DNA of 64,000 bases from Buchnera aphidicola (Schlechtendalia peitan) (GCA_039830055.1 CP140043.1:186001-250000); one strand, 5' to 3'. Positions 11,187 through 20,832 are shown, counted from the first letter of the stretch. Made by a program: numbers and translations. Notes: generated by a model from the sequence alone, not told the origin.

Positions 11187-11915
11187 ATGCATAACGACGA
11201 AAAGCAATTGATAGAAAATTTATTTGTTCGATTATATCAAACTGAAATTAAAACTGGTGAACGAGATAGCATCGCTGAAAAATTGATTAAAGATCTATTA
11301 GAAAAGTATCCGAATTCACCATATTATATGGCACAAACTATTTTAATTCAAGAAACAGCGATAAAAAAATTGAATGAAAAAATTTCTACATCTGATAGTA
11401 CTTTAGTTAAAGATCAGGATAATGAAAAAAAATCATCTAGTAGTTTTTTATCTAATTTATTTGGAAGTAAAAAAGCGCATAGTACTGCGGATTTAAGTGC
11501 TGGAAATAACATGAATCAGTTATACAGTCCATCTCAAAATGCTAGTTTAAATTCTTCATCTTCCTATACGCGTTCTGGTTCTGTTCCAACAGTAGGAGCT
11601 TCGAATAATACCAGTAGTTTTCTTAGTGGAGCGCTTCAAACTGCTACAGGGGTAGCTGGTGGTGTAGTTATGGCAAATGCATTAATGAATCTTTTTCAAA
11701 ATAAAAAACCTGAAGAAGAAATCATGGATACAACTCATAATGTTAATTCTTCATATTTAGAACCTCACGCTTCAAATAGTGATCCTATACATAGTCAATA
11801 TGTTAGCGGTGAAGAGGATAATACAGATAACGATAGTGAAGATGCACATCAATCTCATTATGATACTGATGATAATAATAGTTGTGATACTTTTGACGAC
11901 GATAATTTTATCTAA
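11187..11915 (+). CDS. DUF2076-family protein of unknown function
   Basis: A 242-residue protein of a family I recognise as DUF2076, function unknown. The N-terminal 55 residues (MHNDEKQLIENLFVRLYQTE through PNSPYYMAQTILIQETAIKKLNEKI) are the conserved helical part. Then follow a Ser/Asn-rich low-complexity linker with SSFLSNLFGSKK, a Gly/Ala hydrophobic segment (about residues 143-172: FLSGALQTATGVAGGVVMAN) that could insert in or lie along a membrane, and a strongly acidic Asp/Asn/Ser tail. ATG 11187 is preferred because the family starts at this point; ATG 11175 would add four residues. It is monocistronic, convergent with ahpC across a shared hairpin. Confidence 0.8.
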   Translation: MHNDEKQLIENLFVRLYQTEIKTGERDSIAEKLIKDLLEKYPNSPYYMAQTILIQETAIKKLNEKISTSDSTLVKDQDNEKKSSSSFLSNLFGSKKAHSTADLSAGNNMNQLYSPSQNASLNSSSSYTRSGSVPTVGASNNTSSFLSGALQTATGVAGGVVMANALMNLFQNKKPEEEIMDTTHNVNSSYLEPHASNSDPIHSQYVSGEEDNTDNDSEDAHQSHYDTDDNNSCDTFDDDNFI

Positions 11916-11955
11916 AGTTTTTTATTAAATATATAAACTATTGTTAAATAAATAA

Positions 11956-11987
11956 AAACCAGCAATAAATGTGTTTTCTGCTGGTTT
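11956..11987. terminator. Bidirectional hairpin between convergent genes
   Basis: AAACCAGCA (11956-11964) pairs perfectly with TGCTGGTTT (11979-11987) around a 14-nt loop. It is the most G+C-rich short stretch nearby and sits between the stops of the DUF2076-like gene (plus) and ahpC (minus). A-rich bases on the left give a U-tract on the minus strand; on the plus strand only short T runs follow. Confidence 0.8.
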
Positions 11988-12019
11988 AATGTAAATAGCG
12001 TTAAATATTAATAAATAAA

Positions 12020-12619
12020 TTATGGAGTATGATATAATTTTTTTAAGTATTTTTTTACTCCATGTGTAGTAGCTATCATGCCATCTTTTCCTACATTCCA
12101 GTTAGCTGGACATACTTCTCCGTTTATTTCATGGAAATGGAGTGCATCTATCATTCTTATAATATCAGAAATATTTCGTCCAAAAGGTAAATCATTAATA
12201 ATTTGATGACGAATAATTCCATGTTTATCGATTAAAAATGATGCTCTTAGAGCTACTCCTAATGTAGGATGTTCAACATCATATAACTTTTGTATTTCTC
12301 TCTTTATATCTGAAATTATTGTGTATTTTACTAATCCTATACCACCATTTTCAGGACTAGTTTGACGCCATGCATGATGTACATATACTGAATCAATAGA
12401 TACTCCTATAATTTCTGTGTTTCTTTTTGAAAATTCTGGCAAAAGTTTATCAAACGCTATAATTTCTGATGGACAAACGAATGTAAAATCCATAGGCCAA
12501 AAGAATAATATAGTCGTTTTATTATTAGTATTTTTTTTAAAATTGAAATCATTAACAATCGTATTATCTTTTAATACAGCAGATGCAGTAAAATCAGGAG
12601 CTTGACAAGTTATTAACAT
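12020..12619 (-). CDS. ahpC: 2-Cys peroxiredoxin (AhpC/TSA family)
   Basis: Reduces hydrogen peroxide and organic peroxides in the cytoplasm. The 199 residues show the peroxidatic Cys in MDFTFVCPSEIIAF (about residue 50) and the resolving Cys in GEVCPANW (about residue 169). The FTFVCPSE block and C-terminal layout are those of typical 2-Cys peroxiredoxins (Prx1-like) rather than the E. coli AhpC type, so tsaA is an equally fair symbol. No ahpF-like reductase is in the window; the electron donor is probably thioredoxin (inference). It is monocistronic. Confidence 0.93.
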   Translation of the reverse strand: MLITCQAPDFTASAVLKDNTIVNDFNFKKNTNNKTTILFFWPMDFTFVCPSEIIAFDKLLPEFSKRNTEIIGVSIDSVYVHHAWRQTSPENGGIGLVKYTIISDIKREIQKLYDVEHPTLGVALRASFLIDKHGIIRHQIINDLPFGRNISDIIRMIDALHFHEINGEVCPANWNVGKDGMIATTHGVKKYLKKLYHTP

Positions 12620-12807
12620 TATATTTTTCTCTTTTTCTATTAGTATGATAGATCAATTTAGTGACTATCAGAGAACTCTGTAATTTTTTAAAAAATCGTA
12701 TGTATTTTTAGATTATTTATTTAATTCAATAATATAATATATATAAAACGTCATATAAGTGATATTATTGTACAATATTTACATGCAGATAACAAAAAAG
12801 ATATGCT

Positions 12808-13468
12808 ATGAATAATGATATCATAAATTGGAAAGATGTTTTAAAACGAGAAAAAAAAAACATATTTTGTTAATATTTTAAAATTAATTTCTAATATGAG
12901 GAAAAATAGGATAATTTATCCACCCCGAGGTGAAGTATTTAATGCATTTTTATTAACAAAATTTTCTGATATAAAAGTTGTTATTATTGGTCAAGATCCA
13001 TACTTTAAAGAAAATCAAGCTCATGGATTAGCGTTTTCTGTTCAAAAACATGTTAAAATTCCACCTTCTTTAGCAAATATACAAAAAGAATTAGTGAATG
13101 ATATAAATATAAATTTTTCATTTAAGCACGGTTGTCTTAAAAATTGGGCGCGTCAAGGGGTTTTTTTATTAAACTCTATTTTAACAGTAGAATCAGGAAA
13201 ACCCGGTTCTCATCGCGGTTTAGGATGGGAAAATTTTACAGATGCTGTAATAAAAATTATTGATAAATATCATACTGGAATTGTTTTTTTATTATGGGGT
13301 ACACATGCTAAGAAAAAATCTGCAAATATTATTCGAAATCATATTTTATTGGCATCGCATCCATCACCATTATCATCTAATAAAGGTTTTTTTGGATGCC
13401 GCCATTTTTCAAAAACGAATACTTTATTGAAAAAAGAAAATAAAACTGAAATTAATTGGTTTTTATAA
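12808..13468 (+). CDS. ung: Uracil-DNA glycosylase, frameshifted in an A10 tract
   Basis: Removes uracil from DNA, the first step of base-excision repair after cytosine deamination. Most of the protein reads from about 12863 to 13468: YPPRGEVFNAF, the catalytic GQDPY motif (IIGQDPYFKENQAHGLAFSV), WARQGVFLLNSILTV, FLLWGTHAKKK and the DNA-binding ASHPSPLSSNKGFFGC. The start lies in another frame at ATG 12808 (MNNDIINWKDVLKREKK, matching the family start) and breaks at ten A's, 12851-12860; nine A's would join them as REKKTYFVNILKL. Starting at ATG 12896 would lose about 30 conserved residues. It is rescued by slippage, freshly broken, or a sequencing error. Confidence 0.88.
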
Positions 13469-13553
13469 TTATTTTCATAACATGTAAAAATCGATATGTT
13501 TATATATTATGTTTATTTATATAAAAATATTTTATATTTGTTAATAGTGTAAG

Positions 13554-14126
13554 CTATAGTGATAATTTTTGTATTTTTACTGTAGCTTTTCGTATGACTG
13601 TTCCTTGAAAGATGTAACCAGTTTTAATGATTGAAGACACGACGTAAGAATGAATATCATTTATATTTTTATTAGATTCAATTTCATGTAATGATGGATT
13701 AAATTTTATATTTACTGTTTTTTCTAATACTAGTCCAAATTTCTTTGTTGTTTCTAATAGCAATTTTACTGTTAGTGAAATACCTTCAATAATTTTATTA
13801 TTTTTCACATTTAACTGACATGTATTATTACTAATGTTTATTAAGTCATCTAATATTGGTATTAAATTTTTATAAAAATGTTGTAGTTGCATGGTTTTTA
13901 TATCTTGTATTCTTTTATCAGCATATTTTTTGATATTTTCTATTTCAGCTTGCTCTCTTAGTTTAATGTCACTAATATTTTTTTTAATTTCGAGTATTGT
14001 TTGATTAAGTTTTTCGATGTTGTTTGTAGAATTGTTTTCATTTTCATTTAATTTCTCTTTTTCATTATGTTTCTTAGAATTTTTATTATTTTTTAGAAAG
14101 TTTGATTCTTTTTTTTCGAAATTCAT
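13554..14126 (-). CDS. grpE: GrpE, nucleotide exchange factor of DnaK
   Basis: GrpE releases ADP from DnaK in the heat-shock chaperone cycle. The 190 residues start with a low-complexity Lys/Asn/Glu stretch (about 1-40), continue as a long coiled coil (REQAEIENIKKYADKRIQDI, conserved in the family) and end in the beta domain with FNPSLHEIES, VSSIIKTGYIFQGTVIRKATV. A Shine-Dalgarno-like AAGGAAA precedes the ATG. No convincing sigma-32 promoter was seen upstream. It is convergent with ung and divergent from nadK. Confidence 0.95.
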   Translation of the reverse strand: MNFEKKESNFLKNNKNSKKHNEKEKLNENENNSTNNIEKLNQTILEIKKNISDIKLREQAEIENIKKYADKRIQDIKTMQLQHFYKNLIPILDDLINISNNTCQLNVKNNKIIEGISLTVKLLLETTKKFGLVLEKTVNIKFNPSLHEIESNKNINDIHSYVVSSIIKTGYIFQGTVIRKATVKIQKLSL

Positions 14127-14246
14127 ACAGTTTCCTTATTATTTTTATAAAATATTATATTGATAGAATACGAATGATTATAATATTGCTATCTAATAGT
14201 ATATGTTAAAAATAGTTTTACAATTTATTATAAAGGAACTAATTTA

Positions 14247-15119
14247 GTGAAACAATATTTTCATTGCATTGGAATAGTAGGTTATCCTCGTTGTTCTAGT
14301 GCATTATCTACGCATAAAGTTCTTTATAATTGGTTAAAGAAACATGAATATTACGTTATTATTGAAGACAAAGTAGCAAGTCATCTAGATTTAAAAGACA
14401 TGCATATAGATTCAATATTTAACATTGGTAAAAAATGTGATTTAGTAATAGTTGTAGGAGGCGATGGTAATATGCTATGTGCAGCTCGTATATTATCCGC
14501 TTATAAAATGAAAATTATTGGTGTTAACAGAGGAAAACTAGGTTTTTTAACTGATTTAAATCCAGATATTGCATTAAAACAGTTATTACATGTTCTTTCT
14601 GGAAAATACGTTCAAGAAAATCGTTTTTTATTAGAAGTAAAAATTATTAAAAATAATGAATTATACGCTGAGAGTAAAGCAATTAATGAAATTGTATTGC
14701 ATGCTGCACATGTAGCTCATATGATTGATTTTGAAGTGTATATTAACGACGATTTCGCTTTTTCTCAACGTTCAGACGGTTTAATTATTTCTACTCCTAC
14801 GGGTTCAACTGGATATTCGCTCTCAGCAGGAGGACCAATTTTAGTAACTTCTTTAGAAGCGATTGTATTAGTTCCTATGTTTCCTCATACTTTGTCATCT
14901 CGTCCTTTAGTAATTGATAGTACTAGTAAAATTTGTTTAAGATGTATGGAAACTATATCAGAATTAAAAATAAGTTGTGATAGTCAGATAATATTATCAG
15001 TAGAAAAGCATGATTTAATTTTTATTAAAAAGAGTACAGATTTTTTATGTTTAATACACCCGATAAATTATAGTTACTTCGATGTTTTAAGTTCTAAATT
15101 AAATTGGTTAAAAAAATAA
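14247..15119 (+). CDS. nadK: NAD kinase
   Basis: Phosphorylates NAD+ to NADP+. The 290-residue protein has the signature GGDGNML (about residue 72), [37 protein letters not shown] and the C-terminal [10 protein letters not shown]. The start codon is GTG at 14247, with AAGGA at 14233-14237 as ribosome binding site; it aligns with the family start ([11 protein letters not shown]). grpE next door on the other strand is the usual enterobacterial arrangement. Confidence 0.96.
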   Translation: MKQYFHCIGIVGYPRCSSALSTHKVLYNWLKKHEYYVIIEDKVASHLDLKDMHIDSIFNIGKKCDLVIVVGGDGNMLCAARILSAYKMKIIGVNRGKLGFLTDLNPDIALKQLLHVLSGKYVQENRFLLEVKIIKNNELYAESKAINEIVLHAAHVAHMIDFEVYINDDFAFSQRSDGLIISTPTGSTGYSLSAGGPILVTSLEAIVLVPMFPHTLSSRPLVIDSTSKICLRCMETISELKISCDSQIILSVEKHDLIFIKKSTDFLCLIHPINYSYFDVLSSKLNWLKK

Positions 15120-15183
15120 TTTTTGTAATTTTAAAAATTATATAAATGTTACACACTTGAGATATGTATTTTTCTAAATTTTA

Positions 15184-15534
15184 TGGAGCTGGCGGGATTC
15201 GAACCCGCGTCCAAAATTTTTACGACTTTAGTACTACATGCTTAGTCTACTTGTATTTAGATTTCTATAAACGTATAGACTCGGTTATAGATTTATGCTT
15301 ATTATATTTTAGCAAAGTTAATTTTGTAAGCTCAAAAATTTTGCGATCTCTTTTATTAACCTCTATTTCTTTATTTCAAGAGCAAAATAAAAAGAGGGCT
15401 TTAATCAGGTTTTTAAGCTGCTAAAGCATAATTGTTTTGTTTTGCTACTATATTTTACGGCTTTTAACGAGGCAAACCGTTCCTCGGCATGCACTTTAGT
15501 TTTCAATAATTTTGTCAAATCCATAATCAGCCCC
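15184..15534 (-). ncRNA. ssrA: Transfer-messenger RNA (tmRNA)
   Basis: tmRNA rescues stalled ribosomes and tags the incomplete peptide. The 5' end GGGGCTGATTATGG (from 15534) pairs with CAGCTCC near the 3' end, and the T arm is the GGTTCGAATCC-like GGGTTCGAATCCCG at about 15194-15207. The resume codon to stop, read on the minus strand over 15413-15445, is GCA AAA CAA AAC AAT TAT GCT TTA GCA GCT TAA, giving the tag AKQNNYALAA with the usual YALAA degradation end. The 3' terminal CCA is not encoded: after the discriminator A the sequence is TAA. Length without CCA is 351 nt, a little under the E. coli RNA. Apparent ORFs across this region are spurious. Confidence 0.97.
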
Positions 15535-15543
15535 AATTTTTAT

Positions 15544-15574
15544 TGTATAATAAAAAATAATTATAATCTAGCAA
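15544..15574 (-). promoter_or_regulatory. Possible ssrA promoter
   Basis: On the minus strand TTGCTA (15574-15569) and TATACA (15549-15544) lie 19 bp apart and end 9 nt before the mature tmRNA 5' end. The spacing is a little long and the region is A+T-rich, so this is a weak call. Confidence 0.3.
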
Positions 15575-15658
15575 TAAATAAAAATAAGAATTTTAATGTT
15601 ACTAATAATTGTACATTTTTAAAGATTTTTTCTTTTAAGAACTATTGGAATATTAACT

Positions 15659-15991
15659 ATGAATATTATAAAAAAAATTCAAGATCAAATTAAAAATAAT
15701 CCTATTTTAATTTATATGAAGGGTACCCCTGAATGTCCTAGTTGTGGATTTTCTGCACAAGCTGTTCAAGCTTTATCTTCGTGTAGTAAAAAATTTGCAT
15801 ATATTGATGTTCTTAAACATTCTGATATTCGTTCTGAATTACCAAAATATGCTAATTGGCCAACTTTTCCACAGTTGTGGATAAATGGAAGTCTTATAGG
15901 AGGTTGCAATATTATTTTAGAATTATTTGAAAGTGGAAAATTAAAAGATTTAGTTATACACACTATAGATAATGTTAAAAATTCTAAATAA
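15659..15991 (+). CDS. grxD: Monothiol glutaredoxin (Grx4), Fe-S cluster carrier
   Basis: A 110-residue monothiol glutaredoxin with the CGFS active site (CPSCGFSAQAVQAL, about residues 26-38), the glutathione-binding ANWPTFPQLWINGSLIGGC and normal length. Grx4 binds a bridging 2Fe-2S cluster and acts in cluster delivery. ErpA at 41 kb is a likely partner in the same traffic (family knowledge). It is divergent from ssrA and convergent with rnt. Confidence 0.96.
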   Translation: MNIIKKIQDQIKNNPILIYMKGTPECPSCGFSAQAVQALSSCSKKFAYIDVLKHSDIRSELPKYANWPTFPQLWINGSLIGGCNIILELFESGKLKDLVIHTIDNVKNSK

Positions 15992-16018
15992 TCTTTTTAA
16001 ACATGTTTGTTTATGTGA

Positions 16019-16041
16019 TGTTAATATTTTAAATATTAACA
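16019..16041. terminator. Inverted repeat between grxD and rnt
   Basis: TGTTAATATTT and AAATATTAACA are perfect 11-nt complements around one T, between the convergent stops of grxD and rnt. It fits a bidirectional terminator but the stem is A+T-rich and lacks a clear T-tract. Confidence 0.5.
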
Positions 16042-16113
16042 CATGATAGTTGTGCGTGATTAGGTATTAATTTCATAATTTTTTGAAATTAGTCCGTTAC
16101 TATGTTATAAAAG

Positions 16114-16755
16114 TTATAGTTTATTGTTGGGTGGCCATCCACCCAATTGTTTCCAGCGATTTACTATTCTACAAAAAAGGTTAGCTGTTTGTTTTGTATC
16201 ATATAAAGCTGAATGTGCCTGGTTATTATCAAATTTTAGTCCAATTGCTTTACATGCTCTTGACAATACAGTTTGCCCTACAGCTAGACCGCTTAATGTA
16301 GCTGTATCGAAAGTAACGAATGGATGAAATGGGTGATTTTTTATTTTATTTCGTGTAATAGCAGCCATAAGAAAGTTGTAATCAAATATCACATTATGAG
16401 CGACAATAATGCTTTTGCTACACTTTTGCTTTTGAATACCTTTGTGAATGACGTTAAATATAGAGTTTAAAGCATCGTATTCGCTAATTGCACCTCGTAA
16501 CGGATTAAAAGGATCAATTTTATTACATGCAATAGCATTAGGATCAATAATCGATCCCAGAAATGGTTTTATATGGCAATGCAAAAGAGTTTCTTGTTCT
16601 AACATTCCTAACGAATTCATTTTTAATGTAATAACAGCAATTTCTAATAATGCATTTGTATTCGAATTAAAACCTGAAGTTTCAATATCTATAACTACTG
16701 GATAAAAGGTACGAAAACGTTTATTTAAAATAGAACATTTTTTAATGTTATACAT
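16114..16755 (-). CDS. rnt: Ribonuclease T
   Basis: A DEDDh 3'-5' exoribonuclease that trims tRNA and other stable RNA 3' ends; relevant here because tmRNA and many endosymbiont tRNAs need 3' maturation. The 213 residues show exonuclease motif I in [11 protein letters not shown] (about residues 19-29), motif II in [13 protein letters not shown] and motif III in [18 protein letters not shown] with the catalytic His and Asp. ATG 16755 fits the family start ([13 protein letters not shown]). It is monocistronic. Confidence 0.95.
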   Translation of the reverse strand: MYNIKKCSILNKRFRTFYPVVIDIETSGFNSNTNALLEIAVITLKMNSLGMLEQETLLHCHIKPFLGSIIDPNAIACNKIDPFNPLRGAISEYDALNSIFNVIHKGIQKQKCSKSIIVAHNVIFDYNFLMAAITRNKIKNHPFHPFVTFDTATLSGLAVGQTVLSRACKAIGLKFDNNQAHSALYDTKQTANLFCRIVNRWKQLGGWPPNNKL

Positions 16756-16972
16756 GAGATCCTCATCGTATATTTAAATATATTTAATGTTTTTTATTTA
16801 TTGTACAATATTAATCTGAGAATTTATTTTTTATAAAAAAATTTATAGAGATAAATATACAATTATTTTTTAAAATGTTAATGTAGAATTATATTCTACT
16901 TTTGTAATAACTTCATAAACTTTTAAGATATATTTTCCTAACGAGGGAATGTATTAAAATACAGGATAAAAA

Positions 16973-17584
16973 ATGTATTATACTTTACCATTACTTAGTT
17001 ACTCATATGATAGTTTAGAACCATATTTCGATGAAAGAACCATGCGTATTCATCATACTAAACATCATCAAGCGTATATAAATAATACAAACGATATATT
17101 ACGTCATAATAATATTAAAAACATGTCTATAGAAGATTTGATATCTAATTTATGTGTATTAGATGTTAATAATAAAATAGGATTGCAAAATAATGCAGGT
17201 GGACATGCGAATCATAGCTTGTTCTGGTCTATTTTAAAATTAGGAACTATTTTGACAGGAAATTTGAAAACTGCTATTGAAAACGACTTTGGTTCTATTG
17301 AAAATTTTAAAAGAGCATTTGAAACAATTTCTATAAAACATTTTGGTTCTGGTTGGATATGGTTAGTTAAAGAAAATGGAAAATTATCTATTGTTTCTAC
17401 TATTAATCAAAATAATCCATTGATGGGGAGAAAAATATCTGGTGTGTCAGGTTTTCCTATATTTGGATTAGATATATGGGAGCATGCTTATTATTTAAAA
17501 TATCAAAATAGACGTATAGATTATATACGTTCTTTCTGGAATGTAATTGATTGGGATAAAGTAAGTGAACGATTTAATAGATGA
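16973..17584 (+). CDS. sodA: Superoxide dismutase, manganese type
   Basis: Converts superoxide to peroxide and oxygen. The 203 residues show the metal ligands: His in [13 protein letters not shown], His in [11 protein letters not shown], and Asp/His in LDIWEHAYY. The [10 protein letters not shown] and QNNPLMG motifs are those of the Mn enzyme (the Fe enzyme has AAQxWNHxFYW). AGGA precedes the ATG. With AhpC at 12 kb it gives a short superoxide-to-water route. pth and ychF follow on the same strand. Confidence 0.96.
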   Translation: MYYTLPLLSYSYDSLEPYFDERTMRIHHTKHHQAYINNTNDILRHNNIKNMSIEDLISNLCVLDVNNKIGLQNNAGGHANHSLFWSILKLGTILTGNLKTAIENDFGSIENFKRAFETISIKHFGSGWIWLVKENGKLSIVSTINQNNPLMGRKISGVSGFPIFGLDIWEHAYYLKYQNRRIDYIRSFWNVIDWDKVSERFNR

Positions 17585-17668
17585 AAATTTTAGTTTATAA
17601 AAAATATGTTTATAAAAATATATTAATAAACATATTTTTCAAATTTTAACAATTTTTAGTGGTGTAGA

Positions 17669-18253
17669 ATGTATTTTAAAAATACTCTATTAATAGTTGG
17701 ATTAGCTAACCCAATTTTGAAATATAACAAAACTAGGCATAATGTTGGAGCTTGGTGTATTCAGTATTTATCTGATTATTATAATGTACATTTAAAAAAA
17801 AATACAAAGTTTTTAGGATATACTGGATCGTTTTTTCAGTTTAATATTAAAGTACATTTATTTATACCTAATGTATTCATGAATGTATGCGGTCAATCTA
17901 TTTTAATTATATCAAATTTTTATCAAATTAAAACGAATGAAATTTTAATTATTCATGATGAGTTGGATATCAATCCTGGATTAATAAAGCTTAAATGTGG
18001 TTGTGGACATAACGGTCATAATGGAGTTAGAAATATTATTAATGTATTAACGAAAGATAACAATTTTTTAAGAATACAAATTGGAATCGGTCGTCCTAAA
18101 GTACCTATGAAAATATCGGATTTTGTTTTATCTTCACCTATGGTACATGAAATGTTTTTAATTAAAAAATCTATATTAAATGCAGTAAATGTTATTAATA
18201 TTTTGTTAAAAGAAAAAAATATTCTAGTAGCACAAAAATTTTTAAACAAGTAA
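17669..18253 (+). CDS. pth: Peptidyl-tRNA hydrolase
   Basis: Releases tRNA from prematurely dissociated peptidyl-tRNA. The 194 residues contain GLANPILKYNKTRHNVGAW with the catalytic His (about residue 25), PNVFMNVCGQS, IIHDELDINPG and CGGHNGHNG-like CGHNGHNGVRNI. An A9 coding run at 17794-17802 stays in frame. It sits between sodA and ychF; the pth-ychF pair is conserved in enterobacteria. Confidence 0.95.
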   Translation: MYFKNTLLIVGLANPILKYNKTRHNVGAWCIQYLSDYYNVHLKKNTKFLGYTGSFFQFNIKVHLFIPNVFMNVCGQSILIISNFYQIKTNEILIIHDELDINPGLIKLKCGCGHNGHNGVRNIINVLTKDNNFLRIQIGIGRPKVPMKISDFVLSSPMVHEMFLIKKSILNAVNVINILLKEKNILVAQKFLNK

Positions 18254-18331
18254 TAAAGTATGTTGAATTGAATATTAAAGATAGTAGTTTCATATTCAAA
18301 GAGTTATATTGAACAAAAGGTAAGTATTATT

Positions 18332-19420
18332 ATGGGTTTTAAATGTGGTTTAGTAGGATTACCTAATGTTGGAAAGTCAACTATTTTTAATAAACTAACA
18401 GATTTAAAAACATCTGCAGAGAATTTCCCATTTTGTACTATTAAACCTAATTTTGGTATTACCTTAATTTCTGATAATCGTTTAAATATACTTTCTAATA
18501 TAGCTAATTCTAATTGTATTATTCCAACATATATTGAGTTAGTAGATATAGCTGGTTTAGTTAAAGGCGCGCATCAAGGCGAAGGTTTAGGTAATAATTT
18601 TTTACATCACATTAAAACTACAGATTTAATAGTTCATGTTGTGCGTAGCTTTAAAAACGATAATATTTCGCATGTTTATGGTCGAATAGATCCGATCGCA
18701 GATATTGAAATAATAAATTTAGAATTGATATTGTCTGATTTCGATGTTTGTACGAATAGAATTAAAAAATTAAAAAAAAATTATACATGTAATAAAACAA
18801 TAATAGATCAAGAAATAAAAATATTATTATATTGTTTAGATGTTTTAGAGAAAAATAAATTTTTAAAATCATCTAATTTGACTTCAGAAGAAATTAAAAT
18901 TATTAGTCATTTAAAGTTTATTACATTAAAACCGATGATGTATGTTGTTAATGCAAGTCCTCATTATAATGATAATGTATGTGTTCAAGAACTTTTAAAT
19001 ATTTTAAAAAGAGATAATTCTTGTGTATCTTTAGTTAATATAAATGATATTAATGATAATTGTGTACACGATGATATAGATACAAGTGTGCAATATGAAA
19101 CATTAAATTTAAATAAATTAGGATTAAAGTCTATTGCTGTTTATGGATATAAATTATTAAAGTTAAAAACTTTTTTTACTGTTGGGGAAAAAGAAGTACG
19201 CGCGTGGACGACTATTAGTAATATTCCAATTCGCGAATCAGTAAGATGTATTCATACTGATTTTAGTATAGGTTTCATTCGTGCTCAGATTATTTCATAT
19301 TCTGATTTTGTAAAATATAATGGACAAAAAAATGTTAAGAAACATGGAAAAATGCGAGTGGAGGGAAAGAACTACTGCATTCATGATGGAGACATTGTTA
19401 ATGTTTTATATAAAAAATGA
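18332..19420 (+). CDS. ychF: Ribosome-binding ATPase YchF (OBG family)
   Basis: A TRAFAC P-loop NTPase preferring ATP, associated with ribosomes and stress responses. The 362 residues begin FKCGLVGLPNVGKSTIFNKLT (Walker A), with switch motif DIAGLVKGAHQGEGLGNNFL, a coiled-coil arm, MYVVNA (the degenerate NKxD region) and a C-terminal TGS domain (KTFFTVGEKEVRAWT to GDIVNVLYKK). An A9 run at 18772-18780 is in frame. It lies about 80 bp after pth. Confidence 0.96.
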   Translation: MGFKCGLVGLPNVGKSTIFNKLTDLKTSAENFPFCTIKPNFGITLISDNRLNILSNIANSNCIIPTYIELVDIAGLVKGAHQGEGLGNNFLHHIKTTDLIVHVVRSFKNDNISHVYGRIDPIADIEIINLELILSDFDVCTNRIKKLKKNYTCNKTIIDQEIKILLYCLDVLEKNKFLKSSNLTSEEIKIISHLKFITLKPMMYVVNASPHYNDNVCVQELLNILKRDNSCVSLVNINDINDNCVHDDIDTSVQYETLNLNKLGLKSIAVYGYKLLKLKTFFTVGEKEVRAWTTISNIPIRESVRCIHTDFSIGFIRAQIISYSDFVKYNGQKNVKKHGKMRVEGKNYCIHDGDIVNVLYKK

Positions 19421-19497
19421 AAATATGATGTTATTTAAGTGATGTTGTATATATGTAATTTTTTTAAAAAATTTTATAGAATTTATTTAATATTGTT

Positions 19498-19527
19498 GTA
19501 TATAGAGAGGACATTTTCTCTATATAC
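19498..19527. terminator. Bidirectional terminator, ychF/thrC
   Basis: GTATATAGAGA (19498-19508) and TCTCTATATAC (19517-19527) form a perfect 11-bp stem with an 8-nt loop between the convergent stops of ychF and thrC. A-rich bases just right of the stem and T-rich bases beyond give tract-like flanks. Confidence 0.75.
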
Positions 19528-19545
19528 AAATAATATTTTATTTTT

Positions 19546-20829
19546 TTATAAAAATTTTCTTAGTATAGAAAAATTAGGACAAATATTATGAGATAATATT
19601 GGTAATTTAATGCGACTAGATAATTCTACAGGTAAAGATAGAGTAATATTCAAAATTTTTTCTACAGTTTTTTTAAATTTTGATGGATGTGCAGTTCCTA
19701 AAAATAAACCAAATTCGTTATCTTTTAATTTATTTTTTAGTAAATGATATGCTACTGCTGCGTGCGGTTCTGAAATATAACCTTTATGTTGCAAATCTTT
19801 TAAACTTTCTTCTGTTGATGAATCAGACACGCTACCAAATCCTAATTTGTTTAGAGACCACGATTTTCTTCTAAATAGTTCTTCTACTCTTGGCCAATTA
19901 TTAGGTTGACTGATATCCATAGCATTAGAAATTGTTGATATAGTGTTTTTAGGTATCCACTTACCTGTTTTTAGAAATCTTGGAACTGTATCATTAGCAT
20001 TAGTAGAAGCTATAAATGATTTTATAGGAAGTCCTAAAGATTTTGCTAATAAGCCTGCAGTAATATTACCAAAATTTCCGCAAGGAATGGATATTATTAA
20101 ATTTTTCTTTTGTTGATTGTTAATTAGAGAATAAGCTTCAAAATAATAACATATTTGTGCAAATAATCGACTAATATTAATAGAATTTGCAGAATTTAGT
20201 CCTATTTTTTTTTTAAGTTCATGATCTTGAAACGCTTGTTTAACTAAGTTTTGACATTCATCAAAACTTCCGTTAATTGAAATAGTTGTTATATTTTCTC
20301 CTAATGTACAGAATAATCGTTCTTGTAACTCGCTAATTTTCCCTTGAGGATACAGAATAATTACTCTAACATTTTTCATTTTATAAAATGCATGAGCTAC
20401 TGCAGCTCCTGTATCTCCAGAAGTAGCTGTTAGAATTGTTATAACTTTATTTTTGCCATGATTTAAGAAAGAAATCACTTGAGCCATAAATCTTGCACCA
20501 AAGTCTTTAAAAGCAAGTGTGGGTCCATGAAAAAGTTCTAGACATGATATATTTTTTGTAATTGGGACAATTACTGGAGTAGTACAGGAAAATGCTGCGT
20601 TAACTTGTTCTTCTAATTCAGTGTTACAAATTTCGTTACCTATAATTATAGAAAGTATTTTACTACTTCTTTTTAAAAAATTCATTTCTAGCAATTCTGA
20701 AAGTATTTTTGGCGTAATTATTGGTAAATTTTTTGGAAAAAATAATCCTTGTTGCTCTCCTAATCCAAGTCTTACAGCTTTTGAAAAATTAACTTCTTCT
20801 TTTATATTTTTTAAATTATATAGTCTCAT
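19546..20829 (-). CDS. thrC: Threonine synthase
   Basis: PLP enzyme making threonine from O-phosphohomoserine, the last step of the pathway. The 427 residues include the PLP lysine motif HGPTLAFKDFGARF, TATSGDTGAAVAHAF, and the glycine-rich PCGNFGNITAGLLA. It is last in thrA-thrB-thrC, 3 bp after thrB, ahead of the hairpin at 19498. Threonine is an essential amino acid the insect host cannot make, consistent with a nutritional symbiont. Confidence 0.97.
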   Translation of the reverse strand: MRLYNLKNIKEEVNFSKAVRLGLGEQQGLFFPKNLPIITPKILSELLEMNFLKRSSKILSIIIGNEICNTELEEQVNAAFSCTTPVIVPITKNISCLELFHGPTLAFKDFGARFMAQVISFLNHGKNKVITILTATSGDTGAAVAHAFYKMKNVRVIILYPQGKISELQERLFCTLGENITTISINGSFDECQNLVKQAFQDHELKKKIGLNSANSINISRLFAQICYYFEAYSLINNQQKKNLIISIPCGNFGNITAGLLAKSLGLPIKSFIASTNANDTVPRFLKTGKWIPKNTISTISNAMDISQPNNWPRVEELFRRKSWSLNKLGFGSVSDSSTEESLKDLQHKGYISEPHAAVAYHLLKNKLKDNEFGLFLGTAHPSKFKKTVEKILNITLSLPVELSSRIKLPILSHNICPNFSILRKFL

Positions 20830-20832
20830 TGC

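Noticed and set aside
15164..15693. Plus-strand ORFs across 15164-15424 and 15442-15693
   Set aside because: They are antisense to the tmRNA or to its flank, lack family motifs, and the RNA assignment explains the unusual base composition.
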